Shown here piece by piece: positions 12,712-26,216 of a DNA stretch of 64,000 bases (its first letter is position 1; each line of letters opens with the position of its first letter). This DNA is from Sipunculus nudus. Its lineage: Eukaryota; Annelida; Sipuncula; Golfingiida; Sipunculidae. The notes below the pieces were generated by a model that was not told the origin of the DNA, did no database searches, and saw only the letters and a list, made by a program, of their open reading frames with translations. The stretch spans positions 17,316,576 through 17,380,575 of the forward strand of contig CM049309.1 of assembly GCA_026874595.1 (NCBI GenBank). Direction: 5' to 3'. Position numbers and translations under genes: made by a program.

Positions 12712-15700
12712 CAATTCGAATTCTAACACCATGCATCTTTCTAGTAATTCTAGGCGACAACAATTCAGTTATTCTGCAGGTCTTTATTTCAAATCCGGCG
12801 GTGCGTTTAAAAAAAACCTTTTGTTTAAATTTTATTACTTAAGAAAATGTAACTATGCATTACAAACTCTTCGCGAAGCTTTCGATAAACGTGTCGGGCC
12901 ACATTTTCCAAACTCGATGGTAAGTTTGAAAAAATAATTCAAGAAGTTTCTAAAATCGAATTGTATTTTCCGTTTCCACGTGTAGATATTATTTAAATTA
13001 GACCGTAATTTTGATAGGAAAATGTTATTCAAGTACTACTTGTGCTTCCTTCCATTTTGTACATACAATGTATTTTCTGGTGTTAATCTAGGAACCGTTT
13101 ACCTTTTTAGAATTTATCGAAGGAATTTCTTACACAAGGGATCGGAGAGCAAGCTCTCAGTTGCCTCTTTGGTGACGGCTAATTTCTTCAATGAAACAAA
13201 TCACCAGCGCTGCCAGCGTCCAGGTGTGCTAATAAAATACCAACTCTGCATAAAAACATGACTAATTAACTGCAAATGGATTACAAATCAAAATAAATCA
13301 TTTTTACGCGGGCCAGGGTCGATCGGTAAAGTTTTCATTAACGCTTAATACTCTAGCGAGTCTTCAACTGGTCTCTGGAGACAAAGAAAGGCGCTTGTTT
13401 AGCGCTATCAGCGACCCTTCTATAGCGACCTTCTAACCATACCCCCGGGGGACGCGGGAAAATCCGTAGCTGACCCCCGGGGGAGAGCGTTCACGCTATG
13501 AATCTCGCGTCAAAACATGATAAGATATGACGTTTCAATCCATAGTTTATTAAGATTGCGAAGCCGCAGGGGAAATTTTCCAATGAGTCCAATTTTACAA
13601 CTAATTTAACATGCAATGAAGGATGAATTTGCATACAGCTACGCTCGTGGTATTAACAGGTTCCGCCGCAGCCACCATGGCGACAATTGGGCTTATTTCA
13701 TCTAGCGTTGCGTGACAGTTTCTCTGATAATCACTCTGATGAACTCCCCGGCACCACGAGGCGTTGTTTCTGCTGCATCACCCCATTTACCTCCGTCAGT
13801 GAAGATTTGCACACTTCACTGAACAGACAGCCCCGACGTTTAGATCAAAACGCCAACCGTAGATTTATCCCCACCCACCAAAGGGCAAATCCTGATTTTG
13901 TACCGGCCAGGAAATGTGCGGCTATAATAGCGATCTGTCGAAAGTGCAGCTCTCACAGTTATATGGTTATATGGTTTCTACATATAGTCAATGCTTGTTA
14001 TGTGTGCGTTTAATCAGTTTTGTGTTGATATGTTCAATGTGAAAATACACGACACCGCTTTTTTAAAATAAAACTGAAAAAAAGTTCTTGAAATATACAT
14101 ATATTTACTTTGACAAACACTGACACATTTTCATTAATATTGGTATTCGGAGGCTGAGGAGTAATTTATCATCTAATTAAAACGCATTTAGAATATTAAA
14201 TCAGCATTTAGAGTACAAAGCATTAGTAATTTTACTCAAATCACAGGTCATTATCCTAGGTGTAGTGGCGCTATTTATTTTGTACTTCTTTCAATACATG
14301 TGAAATATGGGTCGGGCCACATTTTTGCTTATATAGCCCAGAAAATATTTGACAACTCGTACTTTCGCTTCACAAGACAAAACGTTTTTGACATTAGTAG
14401 CTGCACCATCGCCCTGTGGCTTAAGATTACTTTCGGTTATAAAACTGTGCTTAGGTAAACAGTGTCAGCGCTTACCTAATGGGTTTGCCGTATCCTATAT
14501 ACTTACAGCAACCATTGAATGCTTTTAACTTAGCAAGAATAAAGCCTACGATCAGCAACACCACCCCACCATTAAGCAGATAGATACACTACAATGCACG
14601 CTTTTATTATAGGAGGTTACGCGAGGCTTTTTCGATACCTCGTCGCCAAGGTGAATAATAAAACCAACATGGCGGGCATTACATTCACATCGAATCGTGG
14701 TTAATTAAATACAGAAACAAGAGCCCTTGTTTTCATCCGTGATATATCATGGCCAGTGAGCCACAAACGGCCCGCGGCACAAATTACGTTGGTAAAAAAA
14801 GCTAACAGGCTGTCAAGGCTGATGGCCTCATACATATAACATTGTGATATCACGCAGCGATATTGGACCTTATTTATATAGACTCTAAACATCTAGCCGA
14901 GAAAATGTGTTAACAGCCGAAAATAAGACGGTCGTGCCCGTGTATGTTTCTCATGATATACTCAGACTGAACCCCTTTTACGACATGCTTTGTGACTCAG
15001 TATTACTTCAATATGGTAGTTTACGACATAGCGCAATATGCAACTCTGTATTATCGCTATAGCAACGGCTGTTACGTATATCCTTCCGGTGGTTCTTTGA
15101 AGAGGTGTGGAATAAAGTTGCCCGCTACAGGTGTTTTGAACTCCGCAAGTTAAGAGATAGTCCCTATTTGAGTATCACATTCACGCGTCCGTTTTCTACA
15201 GCAAGCCCTTGTATGGTCCATAAACAGGTTTGATTTGATTGTGATGGGGTCGTACATTTTGGTCGTTTCTTGGGAGGGCTGGGGAAATAAAATAAAACCA
15301 GCATCCCGTGAAGCCAGCTTTCAATGGCGTGGTCGTATTTATTGGAACATTGTCCTCTATGACTGAGATCACAAGAGACTTTATAGGCTCTTAGCGAACA
15401 GGTCCCACAAAGTAGATTTCATTCGACCCAGTCAAAATGTGGCTGACCCTCGTCGCCAACTGTGTGAAGGACCTGTCACGCCGGTGCTGAAACGGCCAGT
15501 TCACCAAACACAGCCGACCAATAGGTCACCGTGCAAATCTGCGATCTCCTCCGCTCGCTAACCTTATTTAGCCCGCCGCTTTTTAGTATGCTCTTGGGAG
15601 CATTTTTATGCCCACGTATCGGTGCCTGATAAAGACATTTGCCTATTGCCTCTGACGGATCTGACCGTAATATCCTAAATGACATATGAATGTGTCGCTG

Positions 15701-18099
15701 CGCGGTCTACATCAAACATACTTCGGGCAAGTTATCTCTCGTCCCGCTCTTGTCCGATTCAATGCGACATCTGTTTCCGAAAAATACTTATATACTTTCG
15801 CTATCCCGTGCCCACCTGTTTCGGCATATTTTTTTTTCCTCTAAAAAGCTTTTATTTATGTATTTTATGTTAGAAAGAGCACGTGAGTGATAATCAAGTA
15901 TGGCATTATAGATTTAACCATTTTATCCCAAGTCCATATATTACAGCTTTCTGACACATGAAATACCACCATGCATGAAAAGTCGTCTTCCCTAATTTGG
16001 TTAGAGACAGCTTAAATGTATAAATGTAAAATATATAAATTTAGTCGTGTGTCCAAAATGACCCCAGGCAGTACCAAGTAGGTAAGAAATAAACCTTGTA
16101 AAAATCTTTCCTAATGCACTACATTAAATGGGTTCTTTATAAATATTTAGTATTTATTCCATTCTTTGCTCATTTTATTTTATTTTCTTAGATTCAAGCC
16201 GCTTTACCCCTTGTTAATAACATTTCTAAACAAGGATTTTCTAGAAATATTCCCGAAAAGAGTCGTTAAACAAAGTATATTCAAGGAACATCCTCTGCGA
16301 GTCTTTTATATATTTCTAGCTGAAATGAGTACTTTATGTTAAAATGCAAAATTGTGGAGGAATGGACCCTATAGCCGGCATCCAATGAGCAAATAATGAA
16401 ACCAAGATTTTACTTTTGAAAATAAAAGTTTGAGTGTCTAATGAAATTAAATAAATGCGACTTGAAACATTAGTTCCTGTTTGGTTATATATGACAACCT
16501 AGATATCCGATCCTTCGGACTTTTGTTCTGTTTATCGGGTACCCAAAGGTTGCAAGTCGTTTGCACCACTTTAAATATTGTGATCACCATAAATACCAGA
16601 GCTATCGAATGTAGCATAGGTGTACCTACGCATATTTTAGGTGCTATCAAGTACGGGAAAGCGTTTAGTCCTTGACCTTTTGATCTTTGACTTTTCGTCC
16701 TTAACGTTTATGTCCGTGACTCTACGGATGGGAATTACACAAAATATACCCAATCCGTTTTACAGACAATCTGATAACATTTGATTAAATAGTTCATAAA
16801 CCGATATGCACTAATCATGTATGCCCAGGTATTATATTAATGAGGCTACAAGGTCACAGCCAATAATTCTGTCCTGAACGATCCAGTGCGTACATTAGTT
16901 GATTAGTCAATTATAATACATTAATTATTAAATGATGCTTACCTTTATACACTTATACCAATGTGTGTTTGTGTAAGAATGATGGTGTGCCGAATATGAC
17001 TCAACCATTCTTTAGTGAATGTGATTTTTTTAGGTTGTCATTTTTTATATATACACAAAATCAATAAAAGAAACTAAGCATCCTTCATTTTTTCCAATTG
17101 TGCTAAAAGCAAGCTTTATGTGCATGGGGATAACTGAAGGCTTTGTGCTACAACTGGTATGTTTTGCATACCAAAAATGTTATGTCACAATATATACACT
17201 GTAGCCACAGCATGACTGTATATAGAAATCAATTCTTATCAAATTTTGATTAAATAAAAAGCTTGATAATACATGTAAATTCTTATAGTCTTAAATCTAA
17301 AATTATGGAGGTCATGTATTGTATCTAAAGAAGAGTAAATTGCCTCAGAGCAACTAAAGCGTCTACACGTGGTTTTCATTAGGAGCACAGTGACAGTTTT
17401 TATTTTCTTTTTAACATTTTACGCAAGGGATATTTATATCACAAGCGGGTTAAGAAATAAAAGATTAAGAAGTCTCCGTGAATTGCCGAATCCACCCAAG
17501 ATTAGGTCCTCCTGTCTCATTAACTGGGGACTTCCGTAGTGATGCAAACCCCATAAAATACAACAAGACACTGAGAATGTTTTCCGACTTTCTCTTTTTC
17601 ATCCCCCTTTTCCTGAATGTAAATTCCTACTTTTTGTTTGGTCTCATCAATTCCCAGTTCATGTTTGCTACATGGCTTTTCTGTTTGTCTTTTTTTCTTT
17701 TCTTCGCGAGAAATGTTCGTCAAGCCAGTGTTAAAAAAAGGCACACGTTTGATTGGGCCCGTGCGTTGTTTTCAACATCCAGTGGTTGAAAGGGGTGATA
17801 AAACTCAAAATGTAAACACGAAGGTTATCTTAACTGTTATTATCTCCTCCGCGACTGTTGTAGAGGAGAAAGGATGCCAGTAGCCGTGACACAGCATGCA
17901 GTTAAAGGGCCGAAGAGGCCAACTTAAAATCCTGGCGGAAGACTTATTTACATCTGCACCATAAGATCAGTTACTCTTAACAGGAACAACATGTTACCAC
18001 ATCGTTTTATAGCTTGTGGTTTGAATGTTTTGTCCTATTTTCAGAATTTTGCTGAAAGCCGGGGTTAATGGCCCATGTAGTATATGTATGGCATAGCTA
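12712..18099. other. No recognisable gene
   Basis: Apart from a pair of CCCCCGGGGG palindromes at 13442-13483 and a Kozak-like GCCACCATGG at 13671-13680 whose frame stops after 12 codons, I see only short chance frames. There is no repeat family shared with the rest of the window. Confidence 0.4.
13442..13483. other. Two CCCCCGGGGG palindromes 32 bp apart (start to start)
   Basis: Perfect 10-bp palindromes at 13442-13451 and 13474-13483, both in an ACCCCCGGGGGA context. A GC island inside AT-rich DNA; the role is unknown. Confidence 0.5.
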
Positions 18100-18370
18100 A
18101 TAAACCATATAACCTCGTTATTTCGAAACATAAATAGTATAACTTCGCTTTGTCGACTATATATGGTATCACAACGTCAATTCAAACATATATGGTATAA
18201 CCTCGCCATTTCGAACATATATGGTATAGCCTCGCTATTTCAAACATGTATGGTATAACTTCGTTATTTCGAACATTTATTGTATAATCTCGGGTGTTTC
18301 CACCATCCATGGTATAATCTCACCGCATCAAACATCCATAGTATAATCTCTTTATTCCGAACAAATATAA
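18100..18370. repeat. ~29-bp degenerate minisatellite, about 9 units
   Basis: The core TATGGTATAACCTCG recurs near 18109, 18137, 18166, 18195, 18223, 18253, 18281, 18312 and 18341, each followed by a TATTTCGAACATA-type spacer. Sequence drift is substantial, so the array is old. Confidence 0.85.
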
Positions 18371-19429
18371 ATAACATTGAAACTCGTATATATATTAGGT
18401 AGCCGGCCATACAAGGTACGGAGTTATGGTGGATTTTAAATATTAAAATATTTAGGGTCCAGTTAAATCTTTTGGGGTCCGGTAAACAGTTTTATAGTCT
18501 AACGATATTGTCTGGTATGGACCATTATGCTAATTTTGAGCGCTGCCCGTGACAATTGACACTAGAGACAACACCTGACGAGCTGTCAATCTTTATGCAT
18601 TCAAAACACGCCCAGTCACGTGACCTGATAATAACACTTATATTGGTCAATCACCTAGGATCCCCTAAGTCAAGGTCTCCCGTCAGCTTTCTGCCCTCAG
18701 GTCTCTAATGCCGAGTTCTAGTGATGATGAGATCTGATTAAGTCAGGCATATTATCAGCCACTGATTTTACCAAATACAAATTGATTTTGTGTGATGCTC
18801 ACCGCTTCTCACCCGTGGAAAATTTCCATGACCTTCTGGGACAGAAATTACTGTAACCACATCCATAAGAGAAATATTAGTGGAAAATTAAGTTATGAAG
18901 GACAACTTCCACTGAAATTTAATTTATCAATGAGAAACCTTGTATTTATGGACATACTTCAGTTCACTTCAAGGTTTCTTATGGGTAGAGTATATAAGAT
19001 TCAAGTTAATCAAATAAAGGGTCAAAGGAAAGTCACGAGAGATCACAAATAGACGAGGATTTTACTTCGTTTTCTTCAAACTAATATATGTCCTACTGGT
19101 CATAGCAATTCAATAAAGAAAACAACGTGTAAAATATCTAAGAAACATAAAAGTGTAGTCGGACTATCATCAGTTTGAAGTGAAGGCTTTACATGTTTGC
19201 ATTTTCATCTAAATGTCTTCATAATTCATTCGCTGGTACAGAGTCGGTCGGTTCGTAAGAAACGTTTGTATGTGTTATGTGACAGCACGGAAATCTCATA
19301 TGTCATGCATCTGTGTAACAGAACGTCGATTTGCTGGTCTAGAATATTCAATAAATTTATAAATCAGTCCAATAACTACGGATCATTTCGGGTCTCCTTT
19401 CGGTATCTCCAGTTTGAATATACACCGTA
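18371..19429. other. No recognisable gene
   Basis: Single-copy DNA. The frames at 18792-19052 and 19197-19655 are not supported; the latter runs through the SINE-like remnant that follows. Confidence 0.45.
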
Positions 19430-19512
19430 TATTAAGTGTTGCGTAATTTTTGGGCGCTTGACGTCTGACCGCAAGGTGGAGGGTTCGAGTCCAATACACA
19501 ACACCTTAGCCA
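19430..19512 (+). mobile_element. tRNA-derived SINE-like remnant
   Basis: TGGGCGCTTGACGTCTGACC, then GCAAGGTGGAGGGTTCGAGTCC, resembles the anticodon-to-B-box half of a tRNA-derived SINE head. The B box GGTTCGAGTCC is a perfect consensus RNA polymerase III internal promoter element. The 5' half with the A box is degraded (GTTGCGTAATTTTT). The 3' body is not recognisable. Confidence 0.5.
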
Positions 19513-20544
19513 AATTCATTACCACAAGGCCGTGCCCTCTTCACCAAGAAAAGAATAAAGTTCTAGTGCATTCGATCGGTCGTATGCTCCACAGGGAACA
19601 GATAAAAGGTCACAAAATTAACAGGCCGGGAAAAAAACAGAAAGCAAAGTGCTGAGTCAGATGAGTTTGTTTTTGTCGATGATAAGAACCTATAAACCCC
19701 AACCTTTACATATTTTAGAGCTTTGCGATTAAACGTCGAACTATCCAGGAGATGTGACATCATGTATTGTTTGCATCCAATCTTCATCAATGAAAGACAT
19801 ATCCTCCCTCAAATATAATTGCCTACGCGTTGGGGGAATATTGTGTCACCTTCCTATATTAATAAAGTCTTAGTAAAGGTCCAGCCATAGCTTCAACTTG
19901 TGCGGAAGGCGTTTGCAAGACATACATTAAACATAATCATGTACATAATACAATATATATTCAATAATATATACCCCATTCAACGGATACTTCTCATTTT
20001 ATTATGCAAACTATCCTAAGTTTATGTTGCTAAACTATTTGAATGCCATGGGAAAAAAATCTGATTTGTCCAGAGACCGCTGCAACCAAGGACCAGAATA
20101 AACAGAATCGTGCACTGCCCGCTGGGTAAATCAAGCGAGTGTCAATACTGTACGCAGTGCCACCTGGAGGAAGCTAAGAACACTAAATGCTGCTTGCCCT
20201 ACACCCACCACTAGCAGGTCTACTATTTAGAATTGTTATTTATTCAGCCTACTTTGTGGTTTTGTAATGATTAACATACTGTTCATTCACTTGATCACTT
20301 AAAAGGGATGAGGGAAAAGTAGTAATTATATTTAAGAATATAAATGTACTCATTGTAAATGAAGTGGAACTTTTTTCACAGCAATATTAGTAAACGACCT
20401 AATCTTTTTTTTTAAATATTGCTACACCGAGCATTTTTTTTTATTTTATATATTTTTTAATGTTACACAAACTGCATCGTATAACATAAATGTAAAATAA
20501 ATGTGTGACTATTTTTATGTATTTAATGTAATCTAACATTAACT

Positions 20545-20547
<3 letters not shown>

Positions 20548-20621
<74 letters not shown>
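20548..20621. repeat. (TA)n microsatellite
   Basis: Uninterrupted TA dinucleotide tract of about 36 repeats, in an AT-rich neighbourhood from about 20270. Confidence 0.97.
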
Positions 20622-20623
<2 letters not shown>

Positions 20624-22545
20624 TGTTTTTTAACTGCTCTTACATTAAGTCAAAATGTTACATTTGAATATAAGCTAGTGTTGAAAAAGACTAACATAAA
20701 AAAACATATACTCGCAAAGAGAAAGCACAACGATAATTGAAAAACCATTAAAAAATTTAATGCTAAAACAAAGGATGGCTTTACGACACTCCATGTCGTG
20801 TTTTACGACAACCCATATCGTGAATTCATTGTTTGGGAATGCCGATCAAGCTTTGATATCAGTCACATGTCGTTGTATGTTTAGAAACAGGACATAAACT
20901 ATTAAGTATTGATGAAATTAGACTGCTGCAGCTATTACGATATGAGTTCTGTCTGACACATGTCCTCCTGTAATCTATCAGGACAATATTTGGTGATGAT
21001 AATGCACAAGATACCATTGTCTATATATTGATTTTTTTCCTACCACTGTTTCTCACCATGAACGGAACGTACATTTCAAAACCAAATCGCAAATTATATA
21101 AATTCTGCCTAAACATATTTTTATTCAAATAAAGCATTGTCCGTGCATTAATCGATTATTTATTAGAGTATGATGATATTTTTTTTTACAAATAATTATT
21201 TTATATTTTTAGTTAAAGAAAAAACCTCCAAATATTTTTTGTATTTTGGGCCTCCATTTCCTAAAATAAATATGTAAATTACTTTGAAAATATCCATTTT
21301 ATAAACGGTAATGGCACTCAACCATTGTCAAACAATGCCCAGTTTTATACCTGAACTGCGGAACGATGCCAAGTGTGTCCTAAGAGGGGACATCTTAATA
21401 TTTTTTACTAAAACATTCTTTAGGATATTGACATTATTTCGCGAAGGATGTTAAGCAGCGCCATCTGTCATAAACTACGTCGGAACTCGGACCAAGTCAA
21501 CATGGAAAACCCTTAAGTACTATAGTGCGGACCTTTCCTGACGTGAGAACGGGTACTGTGCTAGTGAGTTTAATGTGTAGAACAACAAAATTTAGCATAG
21601 TGCACTTATGATTTGTTAAAACAAGAAGCAATACTATCCATCCCACTCACTTTTACTATTGGTTTAAGCTACGATTTCTTTCACGCGGTAGCGGCCGTGG
21701 TATGCGGTTGCGGCAAGGCTTATTCCTTTTATGCGGTTGCATTTCGGATAAAATGTATATTTGTATTTGTGATATAATATCTATGTATGATATACATGTA
21801 TTGGGCAGACCACTCCCAATGAATGACAGGCAACTGTTTCCCATATTTACAATGATTAAGATCGATGGTTCACTGTATACATGTAGTTAAAGGGTATTAA
21901 TTCTGAAAAAATTACTGACAATGTATCGCCAGTGATCAGTTGAAAATCGGAAGTCTTTATGGCCATTTGTTATTCGAGCGAGTACAAGAACTAACAAACT
22001 AACATTCACTACATGTACCAGTTTAGTATTTAAGATAAGTTATAGACTGGCAGGCGAAATTGTACAGGCTTTTTAACATGGCGTCTCTCATCTACCCCTG
22101 GCCTGTAAGTAGCAGGAATTGTCCCGGGGACCAGTCTAATCCAGGGATGTCGTAAAAGTGCACCACGCCCGTCATCAACTATACTGATGTTATCAAACAC
22201 ACAATATTTAGTCAGATAAATGGAGGCCTATCTCGCAGATGTTCGTCATTAAACGTGATCTAACTAAGTGAAAATCGATCGCCCTCCGTTACAAATACGT
22301 CAAGACTGATTTATCGTCTGCTGAACACGTTCTTTGAAGTACACCTGTCCCTATTTTAGCAAATATAAAAGGCGCCATGGTTAAAAAAATTGTATAGACT
22401 GGCTCCCGCCCGACGCATTATGTAAAGCATAAACGAGTCCTTATTTACTTTATCTGGTTTAACCTAGCATTATTAAATTACGTTATACCTTATCCTTTGT
22501 TGTCCGTTTTGAAAACAAATCCGTCCGTATGGTCGTACATGGCCT
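20622..22545. other. No recognisable gene
   Basis: AT-rich single-copy DNA with only short chance frames. A small local repeat (TTTACGACA, then CATGTCGTGTTTTACGACA) sits at about 20780-20820. Confidence 0.45.
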
Positions 22546-22555
22546 GGTGTGTGTG

Positions 22556-22620
<65 letters not shown>

Positions 22621-22681
22621 GTGTGTGCGTGTGTGTGTGTGTGTGTGTGCGTGAATTTACAGTGATGTTTTTCATCAGTGT

Positions 22682-22729
<48 letters not shown>

Positions 22730-22767
22730 TATATAAGAACATAAAATTAGTTTTCACTAGTAAAGAG

Positions 22768-22819
<52 letters not shown>

Positions 22820-22820
22820 C
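22546..22820. repeat. Compound GT/TA microsatellite cluster
   Basis: (GT)n from about 22564 to 22650 with a few interruptions, then (TA)n near 22685-22734 with an ACAC break, then (TA)n near 22770-22817. Every frame crossing it is low-complexity: VCVC on one strand, THTH on the other, IYIY in TA. Confidence 0.97.
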
Positions 22821-23796
22821 TTACATGTTTATATTTGTGCAGATACCAATTCTGTGTATATTGTTTTTCGCAAGTAATGCTACGGGTGAGATGGTGTGAA
22901 AACATCCCAAAGCCTGAGGCACATATGGTTTACATGCATTTACTAGATACAAACTTCTAACAGGAGATAAGTCTCTGGGGCCGACTTGACGCCTGCCATC
23001 GTGGGCTCACCTGAGGCAAGCAATTCCTTGGTCTAATAAACGGAAGAACCCCTGCTGGGCTTCCGTCAACACACCTGCACTCAGCGACCCCAGGTGAGTC
23101 GGCCAAAAACCTTTAAATCTGTTGACTAGCGGTTTATTGGGCACTTCATGTAGAATATACACATGCTTAGCGGTTATAAAAACACTGGATGTAACAGCAC
23201 ATCGCCGGCCTGTCTAATTGGTAGTACGAGCGATTCTGGAGCTCAGCGGAGCGGTCAGCGCTGACAGTGACCATCTGGACTGACCAGGTGGTTACGATAC
23301 GTAGAAGGGCTGAGGCGACGGGAGAGAGTGGCAAAGGTCATAACCCTCACATGTGTAAATTTCATTGCGTTTAATTAAACGTTTCCTGATATTTATCTCC
23401 CTGACACATACATTAACAAAACGACAGATTAATAATATTGACACAAATAAGCCATGGAGCTTCCATATACCCGCGTATATTAAGTCATACTGGAGCTGTA
23501 AAAAAACACAGAATATCCGATGCATAGAATTAGTCGAAGCATTATATCGAAGCCAGTCTGAAATCGAAAATCGAATCGGGAATGAAATAATCGATTAATT
23601 TTTAATTTTCTATTTACAGTTATATTAACATATTTTTATCACGAGTTAACAGAAATAGACAGATACACAAAACACATACTTCAGTAAGAGATATTTTTTA
23701 ACAAGGGAGGTCAGCTTCTTTCCTTTTATTAAAAGATAACGCAGTCATGCATGAAATTATTTATAATTAGGTTCACATGGGGTACATTATACAGTG
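22821..23796. other. No recognisable gene
   Basis: Single-copy DNA, with no domain in the short frames at 23292-23598. Confidence 0.45.
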
Positions 23797-23943
23797 CAGT
23801 GATGTTGTACTCGAGACCGGACTTGGACTCGAGTCAGTACTCGAATCCACTTTTTTAGGGACTAGGACTTGGACTCAGACTCGAGTGGCCTGGACTCGGA
23901 CTAGCACTCGGACTCGGACGGTATGTACTTGGCTACGTCACTA
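23797..23943. mobile_element. Short ACTCG-rich TIR element
   Basis: Begins CAGTGATGTTGTACTCGAG and ends with GTACTTGGCTACGTCACTA. The reverse complement of the end starts TAGTGACGTAGCCAAGTAC, giving imperfect TIRs. The body is made of repeated ACTCGGACT / GACTTGGACT words. It aligns with the right end of the larger element at 33623-34777: both share CAGTGATG, then a TCCACYTTTYTAGGGACT block, then GGACTTGGACTCGAG. It is non-coding. CAGTG...CACTG-type ends recall hAT elements, but I see no clear 8-bp target duplication. Confidence 0.6.
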
Positions 23944-24328
23944 TTAGGTCTACTGTGTTCATTTAGCACCATCTCAGAAGAAAACTTTTAATATATATAG
24001 ATATACCTGCCAGCAGAATATTATGTCTCTTTACAGTAATCAAATCAAGAATAAAATTTAATCAAATTTAAATCAAACCCCATCAAAATTAACAGGTCAC
24101 CCGTATTCTCTTAAAATCCGATGAACAATGATACCAACCTGGTGATTTCGCAGCATAAGCGTGCCGAAATGATTAACTATTTGTTCAGTTGACATAATAC
24201 AGTAAATCACTAAATGTTATATTAAGAAATATTATAACTTAATGTAAAGTGGGTATGAAATTAAAACATGGTTTAAAACAATGCAAGAATAATAATTACA
24301 TTTTAGTCACGGAAGAGTTTGATATAGG

Positions 24329-24332
<4 letters not shown>
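23944..24332. other. No recognisable gene
   Basis: AT-rich sequence leading into the TA tract. Confidence 0.5.

Positions 24333-24416
<84 letters not shown>
24333..24416. repeat. (TA)n microsatellite
   Basis: About 42 uninterrupted TA repeats. Confidence 0.97.
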
Positions 24417-24421
<5 letters not shown>

Positions 24422-24729
24422 GCATTTAAGGACACACATATCATTAATGGAATAATGTATATATGGTTCTGGATTTAAATTGTCTGTTAAAGATTATCAT
24501 CGGGGTGGAGACGAGCCAAAAAAACTTCGGAAGTTGGCGCAGTTCTAAGATAGACGTTATGAATGTTTCAAAGATAGGATGGAATTTATTATTCTCCTCA
24601 TATATACATATCATGCCCCTCATATATAAATTATAATTTATACCTGCGCTATGCAGGCCGTATGGAACATCAGTCACTCAGTACCAAATTCCCCACCCCC
24701 AAGAACACACTTCGAGTGATAGATTCGGG

Positions 24730-25335
24730 AGGGTACAATACTGCGGCAACGTGTCAACACAACGGCAACGTGGCCATAGTGCGGCCACATAGTAATACTG
24801 CCATGTATTGTGGCAACACTATGTCAATGTGGTGAATACTACGGCAAAGTATCAACACATCAGCAACGGGGAAACACTGCAGCATAGTGACGATGATGCT
24901 GCAAAGTGGCAATACTACATTAACTTGACATCATTGCGGCAACCTGGCAACACTGCGGCAACGGGGAAACACTGCGGTGAGTGGAAATACTTCCGCAATG
25001 TGGTCAACACCGCAGCATTGTGGTAACATTATGGTTTTGTGATTAATAATGCGGAATAGTGGCAAATCTGCGGCATAGTGGCAAAACTGCCGCAATGGGA
25101 CAGCACTGTATGTGGTAATAAGGAAATACTTCGACAACGTGGCAGTACTATTTTAACGTGATAATAAAGCAGCAACATGGAAATATCGCGTTAACGTGGC
25201 AATATTGGGGAAACACGGCAATAAGATACGGCAATGCTGCAGAAACGAAGCAATACTGCGGCGAAGTGGGAAACATATCTTCTCACGTGCAGGTACTGCT
25301 GAATACGTGCAAATACAAGAGCAACGTTACGTTAC
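24730..25335. repeat. Degenerate ~20-bp GCGGCAAC array
   Basis: Words of the type ACTGCGGCAACGTGGCAAC recur irregularly about every 18-24 bases across 600 bp, for example near 24742, 24763, 24955 and 25253. Divergence is high and units vary in length. No frame is sustained across it. Confidence 0.7.
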
Positions 25336-26179
25336 CTGCCTCTATACATATTCTCATAAATTAACTGAAATATTCTAATTATTCGCAATTATGGCGCTAA
25401 GACAGTGTGGGTTCGCGTAGGTTAAATAAAGGGCAAATAATTCCTCACAAATCGTACCACCCCAACAATACCCTGTGCGTGACGGCCAACATGAAAACAT
25501 TAATCGTCAATCTGCGCATATGGATCGTTATGAAATGCAATTCTGCATGAAGCGTGCTTCGGTCCAAGGCCAGGCACGCACATGCATTGTACAGTTTGTT
25601 TGCCTTCAATAGAAATGAAATGATTACTAGCATGTAGCTTCACAGTGAGCACGCTATAGGAAAGTCAGTATGATAATCAAAGCAGTATAATCCATCAAAT
25701 TCAGTTACAATTTTTAACGATAAATCACTCTACATGTCTGCTTTATTTTTACCCTACAATATTCAAATAATCTGGAAAGGCAGGGTTTCTCTTGGCAATT
25801 AGATTTTACGCTAGTTTCAGATAAAAAAGGTTTAAAATTTAAAAAAAATAAAATAATTTACAACAAGAAAGTGGTCCAAGACCACAAACTGTACGAGTAT
25901 TCATGCACTTAAATGTGAGGGCCGCTATTACCAAAGGTTTGAAAAAACTGTCGACGCGTCGTTGCGTATCACAGAATATATCGTATATACCACAGCGTAC
26001 ATGGAGTGGTGAAAAAAAGTAGATAATAACAGACAATCCTTCCTGTTGTAAAAAAAAGTACATGTCAGTCGCAAACAACCGTAAAGGGAACCTTGTTGTG
26101 TGACGGGTTGTCGCACACTTGGATTCCCTGTAATTGTTTTAACATTGCTTTTTTGAATGATAATGTATATTTTAATTGG

Positions 26180-26216
<37 letters not shown>

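Noticed and set aside
13671-13712. Perfect Kozak context GCCACCATGG
   Set aside because: The frame stops after 12 codons and no donor site or downstream exon could be recognised.
19197-19655. 152-codon frame
   Set aside because: Runs through the tRNA-derived SINE remnant and shows no domain.
22473-22899. His/Thr-, Val/Cys- and Ile/Tyr-repeat frames
   Set aside because: Translations of GT and TA microsatellites.
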